From contig UZAE01000740.1 of the NCBI GenBank assembly GCA_900617975.1, positions 1 through 18,920 of the forward strand: a stretch of DNA of 18,920 nt, given 5' to 3'. How positions within the stretch are numbered: the stretch's first letter is position 1; each line of letters starts with the position of its first letter. The notes under the pieces were generated by a model that had not been told where the DNA came from, made no database searches, and worked only from the letters and a program-made list of their open reading frames with translations. Below are positions 10,406-18,180 of the stretch, one piece after another. This DNA comes from Rodentolepis nana. Lineage: Eukaryota > Platyhelminthes > Cestoda > Cyclophyllidea > Hymenolepididae. The translations under genes and the position numbers were made by a program.

Positions 10406-10624
10406 CTATGATGTTGAAAATTAGGTTACGAGATAGTAATTAAGAACAAAAAGTCATTCATTTGATAAAAATAGAGAAATATTTCATATTCTGCAGTAAA
10501 GGAAATGATAAAAAACATTTTCCTTCAGGGCGGCTAATAATTCCTTATTATCAATTTTCCACAATAAAATGAATGAAGATGTAACTTCGTTCATAAAAAA
10601 TAAACGCAATGAAAGATCAATTCA

Positions 10625-10629
<5 letters not shown>

Positions 10630-10665
<36 letters not shown>
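10630..10665. repeat. (AT)n microsatellite, 36 bp
   Basis: About 18 uninterrupted AT dinucleotides, flanked by AATTCAACTAC-like sequence on the left and CTCAATTTCAG on the right. Confidence 0.98.
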
Positions 10666-10668
<3 letters not shown>

Positions 10669-11118
10669 AATTTCAGTCGATTTTATTCTGACTGCTAAAT
10701 TTACAATAAATTTCTTATGTTGCAAAGCATTGCGTGAAAATTTTCAATAGTAATCCAAATTAGTAGAAATTAAAAGAGAGCATTTACAAAATTAATAGTC
10801 GAAATACTTAAGTAATAAATGGTTGCAAACGATTTGGGTCATCGTAACTAAAAGCCATGTTTATATTATTATACTTACTTCAGATTTTGTAGTTTATATG
10901 CATATTTATAAGTAGGTAAAGTGTTTGAACTTGGTTTTGTGAATGGAAAAGGTAAAAATTATGTCACATTGTTAGGTTAATATCGTTTATTAGTAAGTCA
11001 GATTGATATAAATTGAAAATAAACCAATAAGTACTTTTTGCCTGCAATTTTGAACATTAGAACTAAAAGCAATGATTATATATTATGATATCTTCCGCTA
11101 TTTCCGTTCATATGCACA
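10666..11118. other. Unassigned AT-rich sequence
   Basis: No gene or repeat is recognised between the microsatellite and the probable LTR. Confidence 0.5.
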
Positions 11119-11119
11119 T

Positions 11120-11490
11120 TGTAGCGGATTGCTAAGTTAGTAAAGCCTGTCTGACTAAGAAACCTCTACGGCAGACTACCCAACACCTAGCTAGACACCC
11201 AGAACCAGCTAAGCTATAGCCCAACTTTGAAAGGAAACAGAAGTGTAGCAAGAAGCACGTTAATTCAGTCAGTATATTGTGGATAAAGAGTGCACGCAGG
11301 GTGCTTAATCATGATCAGGGTTGCGGATTAGGTTAAACAAATGGAGGCTACTGATTGGTCACTGTTTGTACTGTCGCCGCACACAGAATTATACGGCCCT
11401 ACCTCCCAATCCTGGCGTGCAGACATGCGATGACGCACAAAGCGATAACGTGTCCCACAATAGTTAGAAGTGGGTTCAATATGAAACTAA
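11120..11490 (+). mobile_element. Probable LTR (about 340 bp) plus start of an LTR-retrotransposon internal region
   Basis: This block is clearly richer in G and C than its flanks. It begins TGTAGCGGATTGC and can be read to end GTGTCCCACA at 11459, fitting the TG...CA rule. It is followed by ATAGTTAGAAGTGGGTTCAA. That resembles the primer-binding region that I remember as TCAGAAGTGGGAT just downstream of LTRs in many arthropod Gypsy-type elements; this is a recollection, not a search. No second LTR, gag or pol is visible before LINE fragment F starts, and no target-site duplication is obvious, so it would be a truncated remnant. Confidence 0.4.
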
Positions 11491-11561
11491 ATGGAAATAA
11501 TTTGAATAAATTCGCAAATACTTTGTTTTATTAATGAAAATGTTCAAACCAACGCAATTAA

Positions 11562-11755
11562 ATCTTGATGATAAGCATTTTAATACATCTAGGTACTGTT
11601 CTTGTTCTATTGTAATGCAAATATGTAGCACGATTCTCATTGCTATAAATAAGTTCTAGAAGGTGGCTGTTTAGCATGTCTTCGGTTACAAAACAAACCA
11701 TGTTAATATTTATATAGCCCCATCTGGGCAGATTATACCCGAATTGACAGAAAAA
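11562..11755 (-). mobile_element. LINE fragment F: endonuclease-linker segment
   Basis: The minus frame covering 11558-11773 stays open for about 71 codons and aligns with the matching part of copy C. LPRWGYININM, EDMLNSHLLELIYSN and ATYLHYNRTRT correspond to STR(W)SYTNTFK, DDMLNNNPLELIY and ATYFCNNGTRT in C. The DNA shares ATATGTAGCA, ATAAGTTCTAG and GCATGTC with C at 13935-14000. It has no tandem duplications and only modest damage. It lies next to copy E in the opposite orientation, so it is a separate insertion or a rearranged piece. Confidence 0.7.
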
Positions 11756-11814
11756 TATGCACGATGAAAACAATGAAAAATCATTTAAGATGTTATATTA
11801 TATGAAATGGCCTA

Positions 11815-12140
11815 CAACTTCAATTAAGCACTTCAACTATGCTCAAATTGAGATTAGTCAGTTTTATACCACCTCAAAAACAGTCTTTCAGGCATTTTAT
11901 AAAGCTGCATCTAATGTACAAAGATATTTCTCTTGAAAGAGCCAACGAGTTCATTTATTTCGAATTGACGTTTGACACACAACTTACGTGGAGAAGCAAC
12001 ACGGACAAAATAGCAGAACATAACCTCAATAAGCTGATCATACTGAAGGGCCTCAACTGCGGTGGATGAGGCTGTAAGTGCTAAACCCAAACAAAACTCA
12101 GTTACAAGATGTTCATTCAACCAATTGGCATCCAGTAATG
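11815..12140 (+). mobile_element. LINE copy E: RT thumb fragment, arm 2 partner of copy D
   Basis: The plus frame 11839-12069 carries MYKDISLERANEFIYFELTF then DTQLTWRSNTDKIAEHN and LNKLIILKGL. These correspond to YKDTTLVKANEFTYLG, DTILTWRSHIAKIA and LNVLKRLAG in copy B. Matching reverse-complement sequence in copy D (4490-4790) includes GAACTCGTTGGCTCTTTCAA and GAGAAATATCTTTGTGCATT. Its left edge (about 11815) falls just after the RT active-site region, at the end of homology with D. The antisense frame 11911-12120 is a shadow. Confidence 0.75.
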
Positions 12141-12990
12141 ATTTAATTGCCTTCTCTTGCGCTTAAATTTATGATGATTAAATAATCCTTCGATGCGCAA
12201 TGGTCTTACTTTGTTTCTTCATCCACAACGTTAGCTTATATCCTTAAGTATTTGTCATTAAAAGCCATCAATTTTAGATTTGTAAGTAGGAATAACTGTG
12301 AATTAATAGAATAATAATAAAGTAATGAGGTATCTAATTTTAGTGATTTGTTCATTTTAGTGCATGCGAATTCACTTCCAACATTCCTTGCCATAATATT
12401 CTGTGTCAATCTTAGATGAATCAATTTTACAAAATATTAACCTTTACCTAAAATTAATTTGTTCAATAAAATCCACATACAGTGAGATGCATTTTTTTTC
12501 AAATCTTACTTCTACAGTTTAAATTAACAAAAAATAAAATTTTTTTTTAACTTTCTCTACTTGACAGTAAAGAGAGTCACTCGATTTGTTAAATAGACAC
12601 TTCATTGAGTAATATCTGCGTCAATAATGAGTGAAAATTTTATAAACATTTGTAATTAAGTAAATGCTAACCTGATAGGCCTTTAAGGTACCAGAAATCA
12701 AAAAGGCAGATGACGTTTTGGGAACATGGGATGGAAAAAGTTGTTAGAAAAAACCAATTAGTCTCGAAATCTGTAAATAGAGAGTAAGAGAACTACGTGG
12801 TGTTACAAGATTATGGCGACGACAAAGATGATGAGGATAACAAGGGAAAGCACAGTTAACGACCTTGGCATCAATATGAGAGACGTCGCCTTCACTTTAA
12901 ACACTGAAACCCGTATTTTCAAACAATGTTTGAGATGAGCTTAATATAAATCGAATTATGGCCTCAATTTACTATTGTAAATTTTTTTCC
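12140..12990. repeat. Arm 2 block: inverted copy of 3365-4490
   Basis: Its reverse complement follows 3365-4490 in the same order with substitutions, indels and one large missing segment. Clear matches are CATCGAAGGAT then TATTTAATCATCATAAA, AGAAACAAAGTAAGA, CAATGAAGTGTCTATTTAA, ATTACAAATGTTT and GTTAGCATTTACTTAATTAC. It contains the residual acidic pseudogene on the plus strand. Minus frame 12236-12424 has no supported identity. Confidence 0.75.
12690..12859 (+). pseudogene. Acidic-protein pseudogene, arm 2 copy (collapsed)
   Basis: From 12749 the frame reads KNQLVSKSVNRE, a stop at 12785, then ENYVVLQDYGDDKDDEDNKG and KHS to a TAA at 12857. In arm 1 ENFVVL and the terminal DYDDD...KDDEDDKKGKQ tail are separated by roughly 400 bases; here they are joined in frame. 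Just upstream, EIKKADDVLGTWDG matches EI(stop)KAPDDSGTWNG in arm 1 in a neighbouring frame, after an AG that could be an old acceptor (ACCAG). It is non-functional because of the stop and frame change. Confidence 0.45.
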
Positions 12991-13384
12991 TTTAGATTGC
13001 ACTTTTAAAAATTTTTTTTCGTTTTAATAATTGCTTATCCCGTATGATATATATATTCTGAAAGAAGCCAGTATTGATAGTTAGTTAGCTGAAGAAGTGC
13101 CAAGTCGTGTAACAAAAACATATTAGTGAAATATTTGTTTCCCTATTTGTTTCAAATGGCAGGCGATTTATTAATTATCATAAGTTCTTTAGCAAACTTC
13201 GTATTGGTAGAAACATCAAAGTGAGAAATATTTGAGAGTGGAGAAGAGAAGAGTGATTAAAGATGAAAAAGAAGACATGCAGACACAAAATCAGAGAAAA
13301 GGTAATATGAGTATGGAGGAAGTGGTCGACAATAACACACAGGGGGGGGGGGGTTATGGCAGTTGGAAGTCAGGAGTAAACTGC
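12990..13384. other. Unassigned sequence, absent from arm 1, with a G12 tract
   Basis: No gene is recognised. It contains a purine-rich stretch around 13220-13330 that leads into an uninterrupted run of 12 G at 13342-13353. It lies between the acidic block and LINE fragments G and C. Arm 1 has no matching segment at this position. Confidence 0.5.
13342..13353. repeat. Poly-G tract (G12)
   Basis: Twelve consecutive G residues in otherwise AT-rich DNA, read directly from the sequence. Confidence 0.98.
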
Positions 13385-13470
13385 CTATTAATAGACTTTT
13401 TTGCCGTATGATTATACATTGGCCATGGTACACCACGTGGAGGTAAGGTCACCGCACACCGCACAATTGC
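13385..13470 (-). mobile_element. LINE fragment G: isolated 5'UTR piece
   Basis: A 23-base box (13389-13411, plus text starting TAATAGAC and ending GCCGTATGA) is identical to 14530-14552 at the 5' end of copy C. It is also present with two mismatches as the reverse complement of 1159-1181 ahead of copy A. Homology continues into CCACGTGG, TGTACCATGGCC and GTGACCTTACC on the minus strand, matching the 5'UTR of A (CTCGTGG, ATACACAGGGCC, AGACCTACATC). It therefore lies head-to-tail behind truncated copy C and is cut off before any coding sequence. Confidence 0.6.
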
Positions 13471-13499
13471 TTTATCTATATTTATCCTCGTAAGTTTTA

Positions 13500-14515
13500 T
13501 CTAAACACGCAAAAAGTCTGATCTGCAGGGTCTTTCCTTATTGTTTTGGAGGTTTCTCAGAAAGTTAAAAGTGAGTTGGCTATCACTTTGAAAGTTGGTA
13601 TTTGAGATGAAGTTGTCGAAGTAAGGCCGTTTAACATGTAAGATGGCTTGTCCAAGGACAGCTGACTGCCGTCTCCAGGTTTGTTCGTCTAATCAACATT
13701 AATGTGAAGGGCGTCCCGCTTTCTTTTCAGTTCCTCAAGTTGTTCAGACTAAAACAATCGATAATGTTTAGCCTTTCCATGGAAAACGTTTCTTTGCACA
13801 TCGATGATAATATTCGTCATGTCGTTACAAATTTGGTCAGGATGTTGGTTGACGTTGAGGAGACTTGTTTGAAGTTCATTGTCTAAAAGGTTTATGGAGT
13901 AAGTTAGAAGTTGTTCTGGTTCCATTGTTGCAAAAATATGTAGCAGGTTTCTGATTTCAGTATATAAGTTCTAGTGGGTTGTTGTTAAGCATGTCGTCGA
14001 TTTCCTTTCCAACTTTGAATGTATTTGTATAACTTCATCTGGTGGAATTGGCGTTGAAGTCACCTAATACTCCAGTTTCGTGTGAGATGCTCAGAAGATC
14101 AAAGTTGGGTCTATTCAGGGGTGGATTATAGACTGCCTATGTCTTGAAGCGGATTTGGCATTTCCAAATACCTAATCGGATTATTTCATGTATGCCTTGC
14201 GTCGAAACCATACTCTTCAATAGATCGTAATGTGATGTGAGGCCTTTTTTACTCTAGTTAAAATTCCACCTGCAACTTGACGGTATTTATGCAGAAGGTA
14301 TAAAGTGTAACCTGACAATCGGAAGTATTTGAGTTTGTCTCCCAAAAAATTTGCTTCCATGATTGCTTCATAAGTATGTAGGGTTTCTGTATTTGGATCT
14401 TCATGTTCTGTGATATCCATCCAGCATCCCACTGAAGCATCTCTGGAAGTTGTGATTCGCAGTGACTAGGGCAATTTCTTTTATTGCTTGGTTTCAAGCT
14501 CATCATAATAAATTA
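13500..14515 (-). mobile_element. LINE copy C: 5' half (endonuclease and linker)
   Basis: Reading the minus strand, endonuclease starts at an ATG near 14506 and continues through GDFNA (14050-14064), DDMLNNNPLELIY and ATYFCNNGTRT. Linker-like sequence, including WRRQSAVLGQAILHVK and NFISNTNFQSDSQLTF, runs to about 13525. That linker matches copy B at about 18293-18440 (TGGCTATCACTTTG, TTGGTA, TTGAGATGAA, GACAGCTGA, GTCTCCAGG). No RT follows, so the 3' half has been lost. Frameshifts and stops are frequent, but unlike A and B no tandem duplication was seen. Confidence 0.8.
14217..14506 (-). pseudogene. LINE ORF2 endonuclease start (copy C)
   Basis: One frame from ATG 14506 gives MMSLKPSNKRNCPSHCESQL, PEMLQWDAGWISQN and KIQIQK. 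The next frame gives EAIMEANFLGDKLKYFRLSG, YLLHKYRQVAGGILTRVKK, so a frameshift lies near 14390-14400. The catalytic Asn of QWN has become Asp (QWDAG), while the Glu of MEAN is kept. The KYRQVAGGIL motif is better preserved than in copy A. The start matches copy A at 1206. Confidence 0.75.
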
Positions 14516-14990
14516 AAGCAAATGCCGAGTAATAGACTTTTTTGCCGTATGAATATAAGCTGTTCGGTGTATATCACTTATATGTAGGTCTGTCGTACAC
14601 CTCTGTCCAAAATATAACACTTGAGTGCAAAATATGCAAAATTACGTTGTCGTAATTGGCAGCCAAATAAACTAATGACTCACGCCAGAGAATATATGTG
14701 TGAGTTGGCTTTCTGGAGAAAACCGCATTTAGCCATTAAAACTGATTACTTGAACCTCGATTGTAAATTATCTTATGTCCATATTTCATTTAGGATGATG
14801 CGCACACTGTATAACGGAAGGCTTTGCACCTGTGTATAGTATTCATTACTTGCCATTGTAAGCAATGAGGGCACGAAATTTATGTTAACCGTTTGAAAAA
14901 TTAATGAATTCTACATAATTAACTAAGTAGCATTTTGCCCACGCATGGCTTTACTTTCATGTACGACGTTAACGTATATATAATTTAAAT
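14516..14990 (-). repeat. Upstream block of LINE copy C, partner of 690-1205
   Basis: The reverse complement matches 690-1205, including TATATTCTCTGG, GCTGCCAATTACGACAAC, ATGAAATATGGAC and GAATTCATTAATTTTTCAAA. Similarity fades beyond about 15000. The plus ORF 14621-14839 is a by-product of this non-coding block. Confidence 0.7.
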
Positions 14991-15952
14991 TAATTTTGTT
15001 TAAACGACACTTTCTTAATTTTTATTACGTGCAATTTTCCTATACATCGAGAATGTGGCATTCCTTTAAACTAAACCCTTATATTATTTTGTCAACCCTA
15101 ATAACTAAATACTAATTTTGAAGAAAAGGAAGCGTTGCAATGCTTGAAAAATTTGACAAGTTAATATATACAAACAGGTAAATAAATTAACCGGCACTCA
15201 TAATCATCAAAACATCACCTCTTTGCTAACATATATGCGGAATTTAATCTCAAAGTTAATATTAGCCTAATGAATAGGAGTATATTAGGTCGTAATTACA
15301 TAGCTTATTAAAATTGGCAAAAAAGAGGTTTAGTAGTAAAAATATAGATTCCTATAAAAAAACCGAAAATATATTTAAATCGATCCCACTTGGGATTATA
15401 ATATTTCTTTAGAAATATAAATTTGCAACATTTGAATCGAAAAGAACCATGTTTAGTTCTGAAGAATTATGGATTTAGCTTTGGTAATCAAGTTATGTTA
15501 TTAAATTCAGATTAAGAATGTTGTCCATTTGTCATTCCAAACAACTTTAATGCGTGGATACACTCTTGACTAAATAGAATTATATAAATATTAGTATCTA
15601 CCAGTTTTTACTTGCCATAAAGTTTTAACCATTCCATTGATGACATAATAAGATCGTATTACGCAAATTTTATTCATATACTTATTGACAGAATTAGCAA
15701 CCTTCAGCATATAAAGCATATCATTACTACTTGCCAAATTAAGTAGGAAGGAGTATGGAAAAGTGAAAATGAAAAAGTTCACTATTTAATTAATAGAAAT
15801 ACTAAAATTTAAGCGTTGTAAAGGTATTCAAAAGTACTAATCTCGATAATATAAATTTATTATTTAGGCAATTGCTACAAGCTCAAGGAGCATTATTATT
15901 ATTTCAATGGCATTCTTCATGATATTTATCATTAGTCTTTAAACTTTGAATT
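14991..15952. other. Unassigned AT-rich sequence
   Basis: No gene or named repeat is recognised. The minus frame 15591-15782 shows no motif. Comparison with 1-690 gave no clear homology, so the inverted duplication appears to end at the left edge of this stretch. Confidence 0.5.
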
Positions 15953-15955
15953 CAG

Positions 15956-16052
15956 CTTTCCTCAAACAGTTCATTAGCTGTCAACTTGCTTCCCAGTATC
16001 TCTGGGGTTCCGTCGTTGTCTTTAGGGCTGGACACCGAATCAGGGGGTCATC
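15956..16052 (+). other. Exon-like GC-richer island
   Basis: The segment is about half G+C inside very AT-rich DNA. It follows CTTTGAATTCAG (AG at 15954-15955), a plausible acceptor, and stays open for about 33 codons reading LSSNSSLAVNLLPSISGVPS then LSLGLDTESGGHL. The composition (Ser, Leu, Gly, Pro) looks protein-like. There is no donor before the (AT)n tract at 16056, so if it is an exon its right end has been lost. The minus strand also has a short open frame (DDPLIRCPALKTTTEPQRYW). Confidence 0.2.

Positions 16053-16055
<3 letters not shown>

Positions 16056-16116
<61 letters not shown>
16056..16116. repeat. (AT)n microsatellite, about 61 bp, at the 3' end of LINE copy B
   Basis: About 30 uninterrupted AT dinucleotides begin directly where homology between copies A and B stops. 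On the element strand it directly follows CATAGATTGAT, so it may be the element's own simple-repeat tail or a later expansion. Confidence 0.97.
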
Positions 16117-16118
<2 letters not shown>

Positions 16119-16291
16119 CAATCTATGAACGTATTTTGTCAGGCAATCGTGTACCGTACGTAGTTTAAGCTCAGAAAAGGCTTCGATTCTTAGCCAGTTG
16201 GCCATGTCGAAGTGTGCGACTGTCCACTGTTTCTCTTTTATTCGATTTGAAATTCTTTCTTAAGTTCTATGGCTTTCTGTATTTGACCAGA

Positions 16292-16516
16292 TTACGTTTT
16301 CAGATGTCTTGTTCTATTCTCATAGGTGCTGAAGAACTTGTCCATGGGAATGCGCAGTAGCTTCTCACACAGGATTAAGGCCTTTTCTTTGATAAGGGAA
16401 CCTATTGTGGTGCTTCCTGTAACTAGGAGCATTGCATAAATGGGTGTTGATTTTATCCCTCCAGTAATTAGTCGTAATGCTTGGTTGTGTGCCTTCTCGA
16501 GTGATTTGAGAGTCAC
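16292..16516 (-). pseudogene. LINE C-terminal region (copy B)
   Basis: An open frame of 74 codons reads LKSLEKAHNQALRLITGGIK, STPIYAMLLVTGST and KALILCEKLLRIPMDKFF. This is the post-RT connection region of Jockey-type ORF2 in spiders as I remember it, normally followed by RNase H, which is absent here. Copy A has the equivalent EKTHNQALRLFAG but lacks most of the part after AMLL. Confidence 0.75.
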
Positions 16517-16615
16517 CTTTGTGGCTGTAATGAGTGGATCTCAGCAATACAACATTATTGAGTGAATAAACATCTTGTAAGTGGAGTTGAGATTTGAGAG
16601 TCCACAGCCCCATAC

Positions 16616-16890
16616 GCTACCAGCAAGACGCTTCAGGACATTCAGTCTATTGGAAACGCGTACTGCTATTTTAGCAATATGACTTCTCCACGTTATGCTA
16701 CCAGCAAGACACTTCAGTACATTCAGTCTATTGGAGCTACCAGCAAGACGCTTCAGGACATTCAGTCTATTGGAGACCGTTCTGCTATTTTGGCAATATG
16801 ACTTTTCCACGTTAGCTGGTCTGCTATTTTAGCAATGTGACTTTTCCACGTTAGCTACTGCTATTTTAGCAATATGACTTCTCCACGTTA
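16616..16890. repeat. Compound tandem array in copy B (3 + 4 units)
   Basis: Unit 1 (39 bp, starting GCTACCAGCAAGAC) occurs at 16616-16654, 16697-16735 and 16736-16774. Unit 2 (33 bp, starting CTGCTATTTT and ending CCACGTTA) occurs at 16663-16695, 16782-16814, 16821-16853 and 16858-16890. Successive spacings include 39, 39 and 37 bp. On the minus strand they encode repeats of NRLNVLKRLAGS and TWRSHIAKIAV. In an undamaged element each should occur once, as in copy A (2994-3074). Confidence 0.92.
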
Positions 16891-17147
16891 GAATTGTGTC
16901 AAACGCCATTCCGAGGTAAGTGAACTCATTGGCTTTTACTAGGGTAGTATCCTTGTACCTTAAAAGCGGGTTTATGCTCTGATAGGCAAAAGAAAATGTT
17001 TGGAATGTAGTTTTTGCAGTGTTGATTACCATTCCATTGTTTTCGCACAAGTTTGCTAGTAGTTTAAGTGCACTGTTATGAGCACTTTCTGTCCTCTCCT
17101 AAGGGGCGGAATACCATAGAACAAGATCATCTGCGTAAAGTAACCAC

Positions 17148-17225
17148 TTGATTCCCGTGACTGTCTGTACCAATTCGGCTATGTCATTGATTCCCGTGAC
17201 TGTCTGTACCAATTCGGCTATGTCA
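17148..17225. repeat. Perfect 39-bp tandem duplication (copy B)
   Basis: Units 17148-17186 and 17187-17225, starting TTGATTCCCGTGACTG, are identical by eye. They encode the in-frame repeat NDIAELVQTVTGI just before the YADD box. Confidence 0.97.
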
Positions 17226-17253
17226 TTGATGAGGACATTGAAAAGAGTGCAGG

Positions 17254-17308
17254 TTGTGACAGCTTCCTGTGGAGGTAAAGAGAGCAACTTGTGACAGCTC
17301 CCTGTGGA
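17254..17308. repeat. Tandem duplication, period 35 (copy B)
   Basis: TTGTGACAGCTTCCTGTGGA (17254-17273) recurs as TTGTGACAGCTCCCTGTGGA (17289-17308) with one mismatch. A period of 35 shifts the reading frame. Confidence 0.85.
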
Positions 17309-17368
17309 AGGCCCGTTTGTAAAAGATTGGATTTTGATGGACCATTTTCGTAACTGACTTAGCACGAT

Positions 17369-17450
17369 CTTTGTCCAATGAATGCTTTTATCCAGGTTAG
17401 CATGTTATGCTTTGTCCAATGAATGCTTTTATCCAGGTTAGCATGTTATG
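17369..17450. repeat. Perfect 41-bp tandem duplication (copy B)
   Basis: Units 17369-17409 and 17410-17450, starting CTTTGTCCAATGAATG, are identical. The 41-bp period is frameshifting, so it inactivates the RT frame. Confidence 0.97.
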
Positions 17451-17515
17451 CTTAATACCAATCTTTGCCAGTTCTAGAATTAGCTTCTCTTTCCATATTA
17501 AGTCATATGCTGAAT

Positions 17516-17593
17516 TGAAGTCTACGAAAACAGCCGTAAGGGTATTTCTTGCATGGAAATCGACGAAAACAGCCGTAAGAGTATTTCTTGCAT
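17516..17593. repeat. 39-bp tandem duplication (copy B)
   Basis: ACGAAAACAGCCGTAAG recurs at 17524 and 17563 with one difference in the next 14 bases. The preceding eight bases of each unit are related but diverged (TGAAGTCT and GGAAATCG), so the full unit is 39 bp. Confidence 0.9.
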
Positions 17594-17712
17594 CATATCT
17601 TTGATGTGTTGGGAGAAGTGGCTAGTGAGAGTGCAAGAATGGTGGGTTGCTTGGTCTCCAACTGTACTTTTGGCCTCCCCAGCACCCCACACGTATCCTT
17701 GACCTAAAAACT

Positions 17713-17799
17713 GCTTGTTCATTGATAATAATATTGTTGGTCTCAAGGAATCCTTACACCTGCATGTTCACTCCTAAGAATATTGTTAGTCTCAAGGAA
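17713..17799. repeat. Diverged tandem duplication, period 49 (copy B)
   Basis: Segments 17713-17750 and 17762-17799 share GC(T/A)TGTTCA, AATATTGTT and GTCTCAAGGAA. They repeat the RT region encoding WFLETNNIL-like residues and end the long open RT frame at 17746. Confidence 0.8.
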
Positions 17800-18180
17800 C
17801 CAGGTGAGCCTTCTCTTAACCATTCTTTCCATAAGTTTAGCCAGCACGCTTGTGAGGGAGATAGGTCTATAGTTGCCAAAGTTGCTAGGGTCTTTGCCTT
17901 CTTTTAGCACAGGTATTACTATGGCAACTTTCCATTGGTTAGGTACGAGCCTGGTCTCCCAGATTTTGCTGTAAAGCGTCAGAATGGTTTTCTTGGCTTT
18001 CGCTCCTATTCTAATTAGAAATTCCGGATGAATACCGTCTTCGCCAGGAGACTTTTTGCACTTGAGCTGTATTATCGCAGCATTAATTTTGCAAGGTCGG
18101 AATGGTTTAGTAAGTACATTATTTGGTCTTGTGTCTACTTTAATTTCACTAAACTGTTTTACTTCTATCTTTAAATCTCT
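17746..18180 (-). pseudogene. LINE RT fingers, 145-codon open frame (copy B)
   Basis: From a stop at 18181-18183 to a stop at 17743-17745 the minus frame is uninterrupted. It reads VDTRPNNVLTKPFRPCKINA, AIIQLKCKKSPGEDGIHPEF, LIRIGAKAKKTILTLYSKIW, ETRLVPNQWKVAIVIP, then VLKEGKDPSNFGNYRPISLT (NYRPIS at 17857-17874) and SVLAKLMERMVKRRLTWFLE. These are the N-terminal RT blocks of a Jockey-type LINE: KSPG.DGI.PE, the KxGKDP loop and YRPISL. There is no ATG at the left end because this is the middle of ORF2. The frame ends inside a tandem duplication. The plus frame 17647-17907 is a shadow. Confidence 0.88.

Larger units (their letters stand above)
16541..17365 (-). pseudogene. LINE RT palm to thumb (copy B)
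   Basis: Palm: the frame 17365-17099 reads CTLFNVLINDIAELVQTVTG twice in part, then IKWLLYADDLVLWYS, with YADD at 17126-17137. The frame stops shortly after. The 17050-16829 frame gives CENNGMVINTAKTTFQTFSF, LLRYKDTTLVKANEFTYLGM and AFDTILTWRSHIAKIAV. The frame 16810-16541 carries repeated NRLNVLKRLAGS and ends YKMFIHSIMLYC. Duplications of 39 bp keep frame; those of 35 and 41 bp break it. Confidence 0.82.

Noticed and set aside
14621..14839. Plus ORF of 72 codons
   Set aside because: It lies in the upstream block of copy C, which is shared non-coding sequence; the frame is not open in the copy A equivalent.
16616..16890. Regularly spaced repeats resembling a CRISPR array
   Set aside because: The units are pieces of LINE RT coding sequence (NRLNVLKRLAGS, TWRSHIAKIAV), the intervening sequence is also LINE, and the window is eukaryotic.
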